Part shown: in pieces, positions 17,764-26,978 of the stretch
How the letters are laid out: each line of letters opens with the position of its first letter
How positions within the stretch are numbered: the stretch's first letter is position 1
Assembly (NCBI RefSeq): GCF_014205175.1
Contig: NZ_JACHNA010000001.1
Coordinates: forward strand, 806,001 to 870,000
From: Micrococcus cohnii
GTDB lineage: Bacteria; Actinomycetota; Actinomycetes; Actinomycetales; Micrococcaceae
Direction of reading: 5' to 3'
DNA length: 64,000 nucleotides
Notes under the pieces: model-generated
The model's database searches: none
What the model was told of the DNA's origin: nothing
Seen by the model: the letters and a program-made list of their open reading frames with translations, nothing else
Translations under genes and position numbers: made by a program

Positions 17764-20445
17764 TCAGTGCTCCAGACTGCGCTGACGTGACTGCACGCGC
17801 AGCGCGCGCCGCAGGGCGTCGGTCTGCTCAATCATCACCCGACGCAGCGCGCCGGGTGCGTCCGGATGCTCGTCGAGCCACCCCTGGGCCGCGGCCAGCG
17901 CGGGATGCGCCTGCTGAGCGTCCTCGCCGCCGTCGAGCGCGTCCTGGTGTACCGGGAACAGGCCGAGGATCGTGCGGCTGGCCAGACCGTTGGAGCGCGA
18001 GGCCCACACGTGCTCGAGCTGCGGCCAGAACTCGGGGAGCAGAGCGTCCTTCACGGCTCGATCGGCGGTGCCGAAGCCCTCCGCAGTCGCCGAGAGCAGA
18101 TCGTTGGACAGGGCGGTCCCGGAGGCGTCCGCACCGGACAGGACCGCCTGCCATGCGGCGCGGGCCACGCTCTCAGCGGGCAGGGAGTTCACCGCCACGG
18201 TGTGCCAGAGCACGGTCTGCGCGGTGCGGTCACGCTCGAGTTCGGCATCGAGCTCGTCGGCGTCCGCCAGCCCGGTCGAGGCACGCGCCTGCAGCACGAG
18301 CCACCGGATCTCCCGGTCGACTTGCAGCTGCGGGGCCCGGTTCTCCGCGTCGGTCACGAGCACCCGGGCGGCGAGCCGGGCGACGTCCGCGTCGTCCCTG
18401 CCGAGCTGGGCGAGGACCCGGGCAGCGGCGCGCTGCCGATCCCCGCCGGGCTCGAGCTGCTCCAGGTGCCCGGCCAGCATGGCAGCGAGCTCGGTGCGAA
18501 GCTGTACGCGGTCCTCGACGTGGGCGTAGAGCCCGATCGCCGACACCGCCTGCGTCATGACCATCTGGTACACGCCGGGCTCGCGCAGGGAGGCCCCGAG
18601 CCGGCCGACGGCCTGGATGAACGCCCGCACGGAGAGCTCTCCGTCCCGGACCATCGACCACAGTGCGGCCCACACCGTTGCCTGGGCCAGCGGATCGGCC
18701 ACCGGATGGGTCAGCACCGCGTCCAGGGACGCGTCGTCGAGGGCGAGCTTGGCGTAGGTCAGGTCCTCATCGTTGGGCAGGACCAGGCGCACCCCGGCGG
18801 CAGGCACCTCGAGCTCGGTCAGGGGTGTGCGCGCCTGACCGGCGGGCACCTCGACCGCCGTCTGCCCGGTGCGCACGAGGGCGCCGGTGGCCGAGGGCTC
18901 GAACACGCCCACCTTGAGCACGTGCGGGCGCAGCACTTGCTCGCCCGTGACCGGGTCCGTGCCTTCGTGCACGAGCTCGGGCGTCGCGGGCTGGCCGTCC
19001 TGCGACGGTGCGCCGACCTCCACGCTGAGCCGCGGCACTCCCGCCGTGTGCAGCCAGGCCTGCGCCCATGCGTCCATGTCCCGGCCGGAGGCCTCTGCCA
19101 GCGCCGCCATGAAGTCCGCGAGCGCGGCATTGCCCCAGGCATGACGCTGGAAGTACCGGCGGGCCGCATCGAGGAACGCCTCGCGCCCCACGAAGGCGGC
19201 CAGCTGCTTGAGCACCGAGGCGCCTTTGGCGTAGGTGATGCCGTCGAAGTTCTGCCGGGCCGCCTCGAGGTCGACGATGTCCGCCACGATCGGGTGGGTG
19301 GTCGGCAGCTGGTCCTGCACATAGGCCCAGGCCTTGCGGCGGGAGGCGAAGGTAACCCATGACGAGGAGAACTCGGTCGCTTCGTCCACCCCGAGGCTGC
19401 CCATGTAGTCGGCGAAGGACTCCTTGAGCCAGAGGTCATCCCACCAGGACATGGTCACCAGATCGCCGAACCACATGTGGGCCATCTCGTGCAGGATCAC
19501 GTTCGCCCGACCCTCGTACTGCACGGCCGTGGCCCGCGAGGTGAAGACGAAGTCCTCCGTGAACGTGACCAGGCCCGGGTTCTCCATTGCACCCAGGTTG
19601 TATTCGGGCACGAATGCCTGGTCGTACTTGCCCCACTCATAGGGGACGCCGAACAGGTCGTGGAAGTGGTCCAGGCCGGCCTTGGTGACGGCGAAGACCC
19701 GTTCGGGGTCGAAGTGCTCGGCCATGGTCGCTCGGGTGAACAGGCGCAGGTCGACGGCGTCGGCGCCGGAGGCCGCGTGGCCTCCCCAGCGGTCCTCCCA
19801 CTGCGTATAGGGGCCGGCCAGCAGCGTGGTGATGTACGTGGACTGCGGCAGCGTGGGCTCGAAGCGCACGCGCACGTGGCCCTCACCCAGGTCCTCACGG
19901 GCGCTCTCGGGCCGGTTCGAGGCGAGCACCCAGTCGGCCGGACCACTCAGCGCGAAGACGAAGTGTCCCTTCAGATCTGGCTGCTCGAAGGTGGGGAAGA
20001 CGCGCCGAGCGTCCGCGGGCTCGTACTGCGTGTACAGGTAGGTCTGTCCGTCGGCGGGGTCCACGAACCGATGCATGCCCTCGCCGGAACGTGAGTAGGC
20101 GCTGGTGCCGCGCACCACGACCGTGTTGGACGCCTCGAGGTCGTCCAGGCGGATGCGCGCGTCGCCCGCGACGGCGGCCACATCGAGCGCTCGACCGTTG
20201 AGTTCGACGGCGTCGACGGACTCGGCGATGTAGTCCAGATGGGTGCTGGCGCCGGGCTGGGCGCAGTCGAAGCGCACCGTCGTCGTGACCGGGTAGCCTG
20301 TTCGGGCGGGGTCCGTGGCGCCGCGCACGTCGACGTCGACCTCATAGGAGTGGACCGTCAGCAGCGCAGAGCGCGCCGCGGCCTCCGCCCGGGTCACATT
20401 GGTCCGGTCCAGTTCGGCGGGGCAGGGCACGGGGTTCTGGCTCAC
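17764..20445 (-). CDS. pepN: Aminopeptidase N (M1 zinc metallopeptidase)
   Basis: The 893-residue protein has all M1 landmarks: GAMENPG (about residue 293), the zinc motif HEMAHMWFGD (about 329-338) and the third zinc ligand Glu 19 residues later in WLKESFADY. A C-terminal ERAP1-like helical domain follows (about 530-880). It removes N-terminal amino acids from peptides in the cytoplasm; there is no signal peptide. A TAGACT -10-like hexamer on the minus strand (20494-20499) gives a leader of about 45-50 nt. It is transcribed alone and converges with the lipoate ligase. Confidence 0.93.
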   Translation of the reverse strand: MSQNPVPCPAELDRTNVTRAEAAARSALLTVHSYEVDVDVRGATDPARTGYPVTTTVRFDCAQPGASTHLDYIAESVDAVELNGRALDVAAVAGDARIRLDDLEASNTVVVRGTSAYSRSGEGMHRFVDPADGQTYLYTQYEPADARRVFPTFEQPDLKGHFVFALSGPADWVLASNRPESAREDLGEGHVRVRFEPTLPQSTYITTLLAGPYTQWEDRWGGHAASGADAVDLRLFTRATMAEHFDPERVFAVTKAGLDHFHDLFGVPYEWGKYDQAFVPEYNLGAMENPGLVTFTEDFVFTSRATAVQYEGRANVILHEMAHMWFGDLVTMSWWDDLWLKESFADYMGSLGVDEATEFSSSWVTFASRRKAWAYVQDQLPTTHPIVADIVDLEAARQNFDGITYAKGASVLKQLAAFVGREAFLDAARRYFQRHAWGNAALADFMAALAEASGRDMDAWAQAWLHTAGVPRLSVEVGAPSQDGQPATPELVHEGTDPVTGEQVLRPHVLKVGVFEPSATGALVRTGQTAVEVPAGQARTPLTELEVPAAGVRLVLPNDEDLTYAKLALDDASLDAVLTHPVADPLAQATVWAALWSMVRDGELSVRAFIQAVGRLGASLREPGVYQMVMTQAVSAIGLYAHVEDRVQLRTELAAMLAGHLEQLEPGGDRQRAAARVLAQLGRDDADVARLAARVLVTDAENRAPQLQVDREIRWLVLQARASTGLADADELDAELERDRTAQTVLWHTVAVNSLPAESVARAAWQAVLSGADASGTALSNDLLSATAEGFGTADRAVKDALLPEFWPQLEHVWASRSNGLASRTILGLFPVHQDALDGGEDAQQAHPALAAAQGWLDEHPDAPGALRRVMIEQTDALRRALRVQSRQRSLEH

Positions 20446-20468
20446 ATCAGCTCCTGATCGACGACGGG

Positions 20469-20488
20469 CTCGGCGCCGCGGCGCCGAG
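20469..20488. terminator. Short GC-rich hairpin downstream of glgC
   Basis: CTCGGCGC-CGCG-GCGCCGAG is a perfect 8-bp stem with a 4-base loop, about 80 nt after the glgC stop and just before the pepN promoter. It could end glgC transcripts; weakly supported. Confidence 0.4.
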
Positions 20489-20570
20489 GGGACAGTCTAC
20501 GACCGAGCGTGCGATCCGTCACACCCGCACACCCGCGCGGGAACCGCTCGGCCGACGCGGGCAGCCGGGC

Positions 20571-21815
20571 TCAGGCGAGCTCGGGGACGTTCTGGTTCTT
20601 CATCAACACCGTCAGACCCGAGTCCGTCACGGTGAAACCGCGCGCCTCGTCCTCAGCACGGTCGACCCCGATCCGGGCTCCGGGCGGCACCACCACGTTC
20701 TTGTCGAGAATCGCGTTGCGCACCGTCGCGCCCTCGGAGACGACGACCGAATCGAGCAGGACGGAACGTTCCACGACGGCTCCGTCATGGACGCGCGAGT
20801 CGGTCGAGACCACCGATTCCGACACGCTCCCGCCCGAGATCACGACGCCCTGAGCCAGGATCGAGTCCGTGGCCGCACCGTCGCGGCCGCGCGAGGAGCG
20901 TACGAGCTTGGCCGGCGGGGAGACGGACTGACGCGTGTAGAGCGGCCACGCGTTGTTGTACATGTTGAACTCGGGCACCGGACGCACCAGATCCATGTGG
21001 GCGTCGTAGTAGGAGTCCAGGGTGCCCACGTCCCGCCAGTAGTGCGAGTTGCCGCCGGCACCGGGGACCTCGTTCTCGGTGAAGTCGTAGACGGCGCAGT
21101 CGCCGGCGTCGACGAATGCGGGGATGATGTCCCCGCCCATGTCCCGTGCCGAGTCGGCGCGCTCCGCGTCCGCGTTCAGCGCGGAGACCAGGGCGTCAGC
21201 ATTGAACACGTAGTTGCCCATGGAGGCCAGGAACTGGTCCGGGGCGTCCGGCAGTCCCGGCGTCGACTCGGGCTTCTCGACGAATCGCGCGATCCGACGC
21301 GGATCGTCCTGCCGGGTCTCGATGACGCCGAACGAGCTGGACATCGACAGCGGCTGCCGGACGGCGGCGACCGAGGCGGACGCTCCTGATTCGATGTGCT
21401 GGTCGATCATCTGCTGGAAGTCCATGTGGTAGACGTGATCAGCGCCGATCACCACGACGATGTCCGGGCGGGCGTCATGGATCAGGTTCATCGACTGATA
21501 GATCGCGTCCGCGCTACCCGTGAACCACTCCTTGCCGCGGCGCTGCTGTGCGGGCACCGAGGCGACGTAGTTGTTGAGCAGGGTGGACATCCGCCAGGTC
21601 TCGGAGATGTGCCGGTCGAGGGAGTGCGACTTGTACTGCGTCAGCACGACGATCTCCCGCAGCCGGGAGTTCACCAGATTGGACAGGGCGAAGTCGATCA
21701 ACCGATACGTGCCGCCGAAGGGCACCGCGGGCTTGGCGCGGTCAGCGGTCAGCGGCATGAGGCGTTTGCCCTCGCCGCCGGCGAGCACGACTGACAGGAC
21801 CTTCTTCTGGACCAT
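20571..21815 (-). CDS. glgC: Glucose-1-phosphate adenylyltransferase
   Basis: The 414-residue protein makes ADP-glucose for glycogen. The nucleotide-binding motif is [14 protein letters not shown] (about residues 8-21), followed by [15 protein letters not shown], and IGADHVY is near residue 130. A left-handed beta-helix C-terminal domain (repeated VV/hexapeptide pattern from about residue 290) carries allosteric control in this family. The start at 21815 is chosen because GGAGG lies 5 nt upstream; earlier in-frame ATG/GTG codons lack a ribosome site. It is divergent from glgA across about 115 nt. Confidence 0.92.
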   Translation of the reverse strand: MVQKKVLSVVLAGGEGKRLMPLTADRAKPAVPFGGTYRLIDFALSNLVNSRLREIVVLTQYKSHSLDRHISETWRMSTLLNNYVASVPAQQRRGKEWFTGSADAIYQSMNLIHDARPDIVVVIGADHVYHMDFQQMIDQHIESGASASVAAVRQPLSMSSSFGVIETRQDDPRRIARFVEKPESTPGLPDAPDQFLASMGNYVFNADALVSALNADAERADSARDMGGDIIPAFVDAGDCAVYDFTENEVPGAGGNSHYWRDVGTLDSYYDAHMDLVRPVPEFNMYNNAWPLYTRQSVSPPAKLVRSSRGRDGAATDSILAQGVVISGGSVSESVVSTDSRVHDGAVVERSVLLDSVVVSEGATVRNAILDKNVVVPPGARIGVDRAEDEARGFTVTDSGLTVLMKNQNVPELA

Positions 21816-21918
21816 CCGGTCCTCCATTTCCATCACCGGTTGTCAGAGTCCGGTTCTGTCGGCACCGGCACGCCGACCCACCGGTGCTCCCACACTATCG
21901 ACGGCCCCGACGCTCGAC

Positions 21919-21924
21919 TAGGTT
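21919..21924 (+). promoter_or_regulatory. Predicted -10 element (TAGGTT), leaderless-type
   Basis: TAGGTT ends 6 nt before GTG 21931, the same spacing seen at other genes here, which favours 21931 over the nearer GTG at 21925 as the glgA start. Confidence 0.45.
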
Positions 21925-21930
21925 GTGGGC

Positions 21931-23130
21931 GTGCGCATCGACATCGTGAGCAAAGAGTTCCCCCCGGCCGTCTACGGCGGTGCTGGCGTCCACGTCGCGG
22001 AGCTGACGCGCGTGCTCGCCTCCCGCGCCGACGTGCGCGTCCACGCCTTCGGCGAGCCCCGCGAGCCCGACTTCCACGGGGCGCAGGTGACCAGCCATGC
22101 CACCCCGGCCGACTTCGGCGAGGCCAACCCGGCGGTCCAGACCCTGGCGACCGATTTGACGATGCTCGAGGCCCTCGCCGGGGCGGACGTGATCCATTCC
22201 CACACGTGGTACGCCAACATGGCCGGTCACCTCGGCGCACTGCTGCACAATGTGCCGCATGTCGTCTCCGCCCACTCCCTCGAGCCGCTGCGCCCGTGGA
22301 AGGCCGAGCAGCTCGGCGGGGGCTACCGGGTCTCGTCCTGGGCCGAGTCCACCGCCTACCACGGCGCCGACGGCGTCATCGCGGTCTCCGAGGGCATGCG
22401 GCGCGACATCCTCAAGGTCTACCCGGACCTCGACCCGGACGCGGTCCACACGGTGCACAACGGCATCGACACGCACCTGTGGGCGCCGCAGGAGCAGACC
22501 GACGCGCTGGCCAAGCACGGCGTCGACCCCGACAAGCCCTCGGTGGCGTTCGTCGGTCGCATCACCCGGCAGAAGGGTGTGCCGCTGCTGCTGAAGGCCG
22601 CGCTGCAGCTGCCGCCCGAGGTGCAGCTGGTGATGTGCGTCGGTGCCCCGGACACCCCCGAGCTCGCGGCCGAGGTCGGTGCGCTGATCGACCGGCTGCG
22701 CCGTGAGCGTGAGGGGGTCGTCGTCATCGAGGGCATGCTGCCGCGTGCCGATATCATGCAGATTCTGAGCCAGGCCAGCGTCTTCGCCTGCCCTTCGATC
22801 TACGAACCGCTGGGCATCGTCAACCTTGAGGCGATGGCCTGCGGCACCGCCGTCGTCGCCTCGGCCGTCGGGGGCATCCCGGAGGTCGTGCTGCACGAAG
22901 ACACCGGCCTGCTGGTGCCGATGGAGCAGCACGATGACGCGACCGGCACCCCCGTGGACGAGGCGGCGTTCGTCGCTGACTTTGCTGCCGCGCTCACGCG
23001 CGTGCTGGAGGATCCGGAGCTGGCCACGCGCATGGGGCGAGCCGGCCGCGAGCGGGCCGTGGAGCACTTCTCCTGGGAGACCATCGCCGACCGCACCCTC
23101 GAGGTCTACGAGTCCGTGCTGCGCGTCTGA
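21931..23130 (+). CDS. glgA: Glycogen synthase, actinobacterial GT4 type
   Basis: A 399-residue GT-B glycosyltransferase. The N-terminal motif KEFPPAVYGGAGVHV (about residues 7-21) and the C-terminal EPLGIVNLEAMACGTAVVAS (about 292-311, with the E-x7-E pattern) match the short GT4 glycogen synthases of actinobacteria. These elongate alpha-1,4-glucan, or make maltose-1-phosphate, from ADP-glucose. Both chemistries occur in this family, so the exact product is not certain. It is divergent from glgC and converges on the malQ-fusion gene. The start is set by the -10-like element 6 nt upstream. Confidence 0.88.
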   Translation: MRIDIVSKEFPPAVYGGAGVHVAELTRVLASRADVRVHAFGEPREPDFHGAQVTSHATPADFGEANPAVQTLATDLTMLEALAGADVIHSHTWYANMAGHLGALLHNVPHVVSAHSLEPLRPWKAEQLGGGYRVSSWAESTAYHGADGVIAVSEGMRRDILKVYPDLDPDAVHTVHNGIDTHLWAPQEQTDALAKHGVDPDKPSVAFVGRITRQKGVPLLLKAALQLPPEVQLVMCVGAPDTPELAAEVGALIDRLRREREGVVVIEGMLPRADIMQILSQASVFACPSIYEPLGIVNLEAMACGTAVVASAVGGIPEVVLHEDTGLLVPMEQHDDATGTPVDEAAFVADFAAALTRVLEDPELATRMGRAGRERAVEHFSWETIADRTLEVYESVLRV

Positions 23131-23168
23131 CGCGGTTCCAGGCCCGCGGCGGCCCGGGCGCCGAGGAA

Positions 23169-26100
23169 TCAGGGCGCCGTCACCGGGCGGTCGCAGCCGG
23201 TGTCCCCACCCAGCAGGCGCCGGACGTACTCACTCCAGTCATGGGCCGCCGCGTGGGCGATCGCTCCAGCGGACAGGTCCCGCCACGCGCCGCGATCGGC
23301 CAGAACCCCCTCCAGCGCATCCGCCCACGCCTCGGCGGAGTTCTCGTCCACGAGGCGGCCGCTGACGCCGTCGTCGACCGCGTGGATCAGGCCGCCGACG
23401 CGGTGGGCGAGCACGGCGGTGCCGCATGCCTGCGCCTCGAGCGCCACGAGCCCGTAGGTCTCGGAGAAACTCGGCATGGCCACGACGTCGGCGGCGCGGA
23501 ACTGGGCGGCCAGGCTCGACGCCGGCACCGGGGTGCTCGTGCTCACCAGGTCCGCGACGCCCTCGGCGTCGGCGAGAGCGAGGATATCCAGCTCCTCGGG
23601 ACCGGACCGCTCGCCATTGATGTGCAGCACGAGGCCGGGATCGTCCTGTCCCCGCTGCCGGGCGCGGCGTCGCAGCAGCCCCAGCGCCGCGACCAGCACG
23701 TGCGGACCTTTGTGCCGCTGCAGCCGGCCGGCGAAGAGCACTCGCAGCGGCTGGGTCGGGTCCTCGGTCCCGGGCCAGTGCTGGTGACCGTCGGGAGTGA
23801 AGGTGCCGGTGTCCACCCCCGGTGCGATCGCCTCGACGCGGTCGGGGTCCGCGCCGAGAGTGTCGACGATCACCTGCGCCTCACCGGGGGAGTTGGCGAT
23901 CAGGCGAGCGGCGTCGCGGGCGATCGCGCGCTCGGTGCTCAGGCGCAGCTCCGGCTCATGGGCCTGCGCGTCCTGGGCGATCTTCACGGCGGCGATCGTG
24001 TGCATCGTGTGCCACCAGGGCGCGGACAGTGCCGCGGCGATCTGTCGTGCGGCGGGGGCAGACATCCAGTAGTGGCCGTGCACGAAGCACACCTCGCCCG
24101 GGCCCAGCGGACGCCCGGAGACGGGCGTGGCGCGCAGCCAGTCGAGGCAGGCTCGGGCGAACTGCTCGGCCCCCGCGGCCAGCTGGTCCTTGTCGGCGGG
24201 GCCTGTCGGTCCCACGGGCAGGGCGACGACGCTCACCCCCGGCATCTGCTCCGGCTCGCGCACGTGCGCCCGTCCCGTGGACGAGCGGGTGAACACGAGC
24301 ATGCGCAGACCCGCCTCTGCGGCCGCACGGGCGGCGTGCCGCACGTAGGTGTTCATGCCGCCGGCGTCGCCGCGGCCGGGCTGGTCGAGCGGGTCAGTGT
24401 GATAGCTCACCGCGATCCCGACGCGGGGCGCCCTCAGCGCCGTGTCGACGGTGTCGAACAGGCGTGCGGCCCGGTCGGCGACCTTCGTGCCGCCCCGGCG
24501 TCCGCTCAGCCGTTCGAGGGTGACGACCTGACCGTCGGGATCGGCGAGGGCGGCCGTCCAGTTCGGGTGCTGCTCCTGCGTCGTGCCCGGCTGATTCTGG
24601 ATGCGGATGTCCCCGACCGCGTCCACCAGCGCCACCTGGTGCAGGGCGGAGGGCGCCCGGCAGAGCAGCCGATGCAGTCCGTCGACCTGCTCGATGGTGC
24701 CGTCCTGGGCCGAGGTTCCCGCCGCCTCGAGGAACGCGGCCACCGTCTGCGCGTGCGACCGACGTTCGGCTGCGGCGTCCGCGGTGACCAGCCCCAGCCG
24801 TTCGCGCAGTCGAAGATGCGCTCCGGTGAGGAAGCCAGCCGTGGGAGGAAGATCATGCGTCGTGACGGCGGCCAGGCACAGTCGTCGATACCGGGCGGGG
24901 GAGCGGGGCCCGGCCTCGTCCTGTTCGAACCAGAGGATCGAGGTGCCGAGCACCCCGGCCTCGCTCAGGCGGCGCTGCACCCAGGGCTCGAAGGTGCCCA
25001 GGTCCTCGCCGATGACGACGACCCCGGCCCGGTCGGCTTCGATCAGCAGGCACGCCAGCATCGCCTCGTGGTCGTAGCGGACGTAGGCGCCCTCGTGCGC
25101 CGGGGAGCCCTCGGGCACCCACCAGAGCCGGAACAGGCCAAGCACATGGTCGATCCGAAGCGCTCCGCAGTGGCGCATGACGGCGGCGAACATCTGCCGC
25201 AGGCCGGCATAGCCGTGCTCGGCCAGCACGCGAGGGTGCCACGGATGCTGTGACCAGTCCTGACCGAGCTGGTTGTACATATCCGGCGGTGCGCCCACCG
25301 ACATGCTCCTGACCAGCTGGTCCCCGAGCAGCGCGAGGTCCGCCGCATGGCGGTCTGCCCCGACGGCCAGGTCCAGCATGAGCCCCAGACGCATCCCGGC
25401 CGCTCGCGCGCGTTCCTGGACCGAGGCCAGCTGCTCGTCGGCGATCCACTGACACCAGCGGTGGAACTCCGGATCCGGATGCGCGCCCGGACGGTGCGCG
25501 CACCACCGGGCGAACTCGTCGAGGTCCGGGCCCTGGTCTCGGCAGAACCGTCGGAACGTCGTCTCTCGATCAGCTGACCGCCCCTGGGCCCACACCAGGG
25601 CCAGCGCGGCCGCCTGGGCGGGTTCGGTAGCCGCGCGATCGATGCGCCCGGTCTGCTCGAGCCTGGCCTGCAGGTCCGCACCGACGCGGTGCAGCCGCGC
25701 CTGCTCGTGGTGCGGCAGCCTCTGGAACTCCGGGATGTCGCGGACCCGCACGTAGCCGGTGTTGAGGAATCGGCGGCTCACGGGGGAGTAGGGAGAGTCC
25801 ACGGGAGCCTGGCCGGGCGCCTGGCCCGGGTCCGTCGCGTGCAGGGGGTTCACCAGCAGGAAGTCCGCTCCGTGCTGTGCCGCGTGTTCCGCGAGGGAGC
25901 CGGCGTCGGCCAGATCTCCGTGACCCCACGAGCCGTGCCCGTGCGCATCGCTCGAGGTGACCGAGTACAGCTGCGCGGCCACACCCCAGCCGCGGCGGTC
26001 GAGGAAAGCGTCGGCAGTGGTCAGGCGCGGTGGCGAGCACAGCAGCGTGCTGTGCGCCTGGTCCTCGGGGCGGCCCGGCGGGCACACCCGGACCACGAGC

Positions 26101-26633
26101 GTGTGGACACCGCTGGGCACATCGTCGGGCACCGTGACCGACAGGCGCACGCGCTCCACGCCGTCCACCGTGCGGGTCGTCGCCGACTCGTGCCGGTCGA
26201 CGGGGTCGGCCGGGGACGGCGAGCCTGTCGGTGCCGCGACTGTGGCGGCGCCGACGGGGAGCGGGCGTGCGGCGCTGTGTCCCTCGAGGCTCAGGTGCGC
26301 CCGGACATAAGCCGCCTCCGACGCGGCCACGTGGATCTGCACACACGATTGCTGGCCCTGCACGCAGACCACGGTGGGCGCGATGCGTCGAGTCCACAGC
26401 GCATCCTCGGCCGCCGTGATCGCCGCCTCGACTCGGGCGGGGTCGACAACGGGCCGACGCGGATCCGCCGCGGGCGCGGACACGTCCACGTCGAGGGCAG
26501 CCAGCACCCGCAGCAGGGCCGCGTCGGCGACCGTGGTGGGCACCCCGTGCTGGTCGTCGTAGACGGGCTGGACGCCGTGGAGCCGGGCGAGCCGATGCAA
26601 GGCGGGTTCCGAGGCATGCTGCGGGATGCTCAC
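23169..26633 (-). CDS. 4-alpha-glucanotransferase (MalQ) fused to an MshA-like GT4 glycosyltransferase
   Basis: One uninterrupted 1154-residue frame. Residues about 1-710 are MalQ (GH77): an N-terminal beta domain, RGWGVAAQLYSV, SPYSPVSRRFLN and LDLAVG, with the three GH77 carboxylate regions LRIDHV, GEDLGT and THDLPP all present. Residues about 733-1154 are a complete GT-B enzyme resembling MshA, the first mycothiol enzyme: QPGRGDAGGMNTYV, HGHYWMS, HTMHTIAAVK, VFAGRLQRHKGPHVL-type and SETYGLVALEAQACG motifs. No ATG, GTG or TTG lies in frame in the linker before the second domain's first strand, so separate translation is unlikely. The GTG at 26633 has an AGGAGG site about 6 nt upstream. The glycogen neighbours fit MalQ; mshC at 29752 fits MshA. 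Confidence 0.88.
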   Translation of the reverse strand: MSIPQHASEPALHRLARLHGVQPVYDDQHGVPTTVADAALLRVLAALDVDVSAPAADPRRPVVDPARVEAAITAAEDALWTRRIAPTVVCVQGQQSCVQIHVAASEAAYVRAHLSLEGHSAARPLPVGAATVAAPTGSPSPADPVDRHESATTRTVDGVERVRLSVTVPDDVPSGVHTLVVRVCPPGRPEDQAHSTLLCSPPRLTTADAFLDRRGWGVAAQLYSVTSSDAHGHGSWGHGDLADAGSLAEHAAQHGADFLLVNPLHATDPGQAPGQAPVDSPYSPVSRRFLNTGYVRVRDIPEFQRLPHHEQARLHRVGADLQARLEQTGRIDRAATEPAQAAALALVWAQGRSADRETTFRRFCRDQGPDLDEFARWCAHRPGAHPDPEFHRWCQWIADEQLASVQERARAAGMRLGLMLDLAVGADRHAADLALLGDQLVRSMSVGAPPDMYNQLGQDWSQHPWHPRVLAEHGYAGLRQMFAAVMRHCGALRIDHVLGLFRLWWVPEGSPAHEGAYVRYDHEAMLACLLIEADRAGVVVIGEDLGTFEPWVQRRLSEAGVLGTSILWFEQDEAGPRSPARYRRLCLAAVTTHDLPPTAGFLTGAHLRLRERLGLVTADAAAERRSHAQTVAAFLEAAGTSAQDGTIEQVDGLHRLLCRAPSALHQVALVDAVGDIRIQNQPGTTQEQHPNWTAALADPDGQVVTLERLSGRRGGTKVADRAARLFDTVDTALRAPRVGIAVSYHTDPLDQPGRGDAGGMNTYVRHAARAAAEAGLRMLVFTRSSTGRAHVREPEQMPGVSVVALPVGPTGPADKDQLAAGAEQFARACLDWLRATPVSGRPLGPGEVCFVHGHYWMSAPAARQIAAALSAPWWHTMHTIAAVKIAQDAQAHEPELRLSTERAIARDAARLIANSPGEAQVIVDTLGADPDRVEAIAPGVDTGTFTPDGHQHWPGTEDPTQPLRVLFAGRLQRHKGPHVLVAALGLLRRRARQRGQDDPGLVLHINGERSGPEELDILALADAEGVADLVSTSTPVPASSLAAQFRAADVVAMPSFSETYGLVALEAQACGTAVLAHRVGGLIHAVDDGVSGRLVDENSAEAWADALEGVLADRGAWRDLSAGAIAHAAAHDWSEYVRRLLGGDTGCDRPVTAP

Positions 26634-26736
26634 CGTGATCCTCCTGGGACGATGCGGTCGCGGCACCGGATCGGACCGGCGCGTCGAGACACACTCTAGG
26701 CGGGGCCGTCGTACCGATGCGGACTCAGCCGAAACG

Positions 26737-26784
26737 GACGAAGGCCCCGGCGGTTCCTGAGGGGAAACGACCGGGGCCTTCGTC
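26737..26784. terminator. 14-bp perfect hairpin between tRNA-Leu and the MalQ fusion gene
   Basis: GACGAAGGCCCCGG (26737-26750) pairs perfectly with 26771-26784 across a 20-base loop. It lies directly 3' of the minus-strand tRNA and should terminate its transcript. Confidence 0.65.
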
Positions 26785-26793
26785 GATGAGCGG

Positions 26794-26878
26794 TGCGCGA
26801 GGGGGGACTTGAACCCCCACGCCCTTAACGGGCACAGCGACCTCAACGCTGCGCGTCTACCAATTCCGCCACTCGCGC
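26794..26878 (-). tRNA. tRNA-Leu (anticodon GAG)
   Basis: Read on the minus strand, the acceptor stem GCGCGAG pairs with CTCGCGC. The anticodon arm is CAGCG-TTGAGGT-CGCTG with anticodon GAG. A long class II variable arm and a T arm with GGTTCAAGTCC follow, and the discriminator is A. The 85-nt length fits a leucine tRNA. CCA is not fully encoded (ACC then G). Confidence 0.96.
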
Positions 26879-26965
26879 TCATCACGCTGCTCCGAGCTGA
26901 CGTGCGGTCCAGACCGCTCGCCTCTCGAAAGGCAACTCGAGAAGACTAGCACACGCGTTCGGGGA

Positions 26966-26971
26966 TAGCCT
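26966..26971 (+). promoter_or_regulatory. Predicted -10 element (TAGCCT), leaderless-type
   Basis: TAGCCT ends 7 nt before the ATG at 26979, with no ribosome site between. Confidence 0.45.
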
Positions 26972-26978
26972 AATCAGC

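Noticed and set aside
26794-26878. tRNA-Leu as an integration (att) site for an island
   Set aside because: No integrase and no repeated tRNA 3' end was seen nearby; neighbours are ordinary backbone genes.
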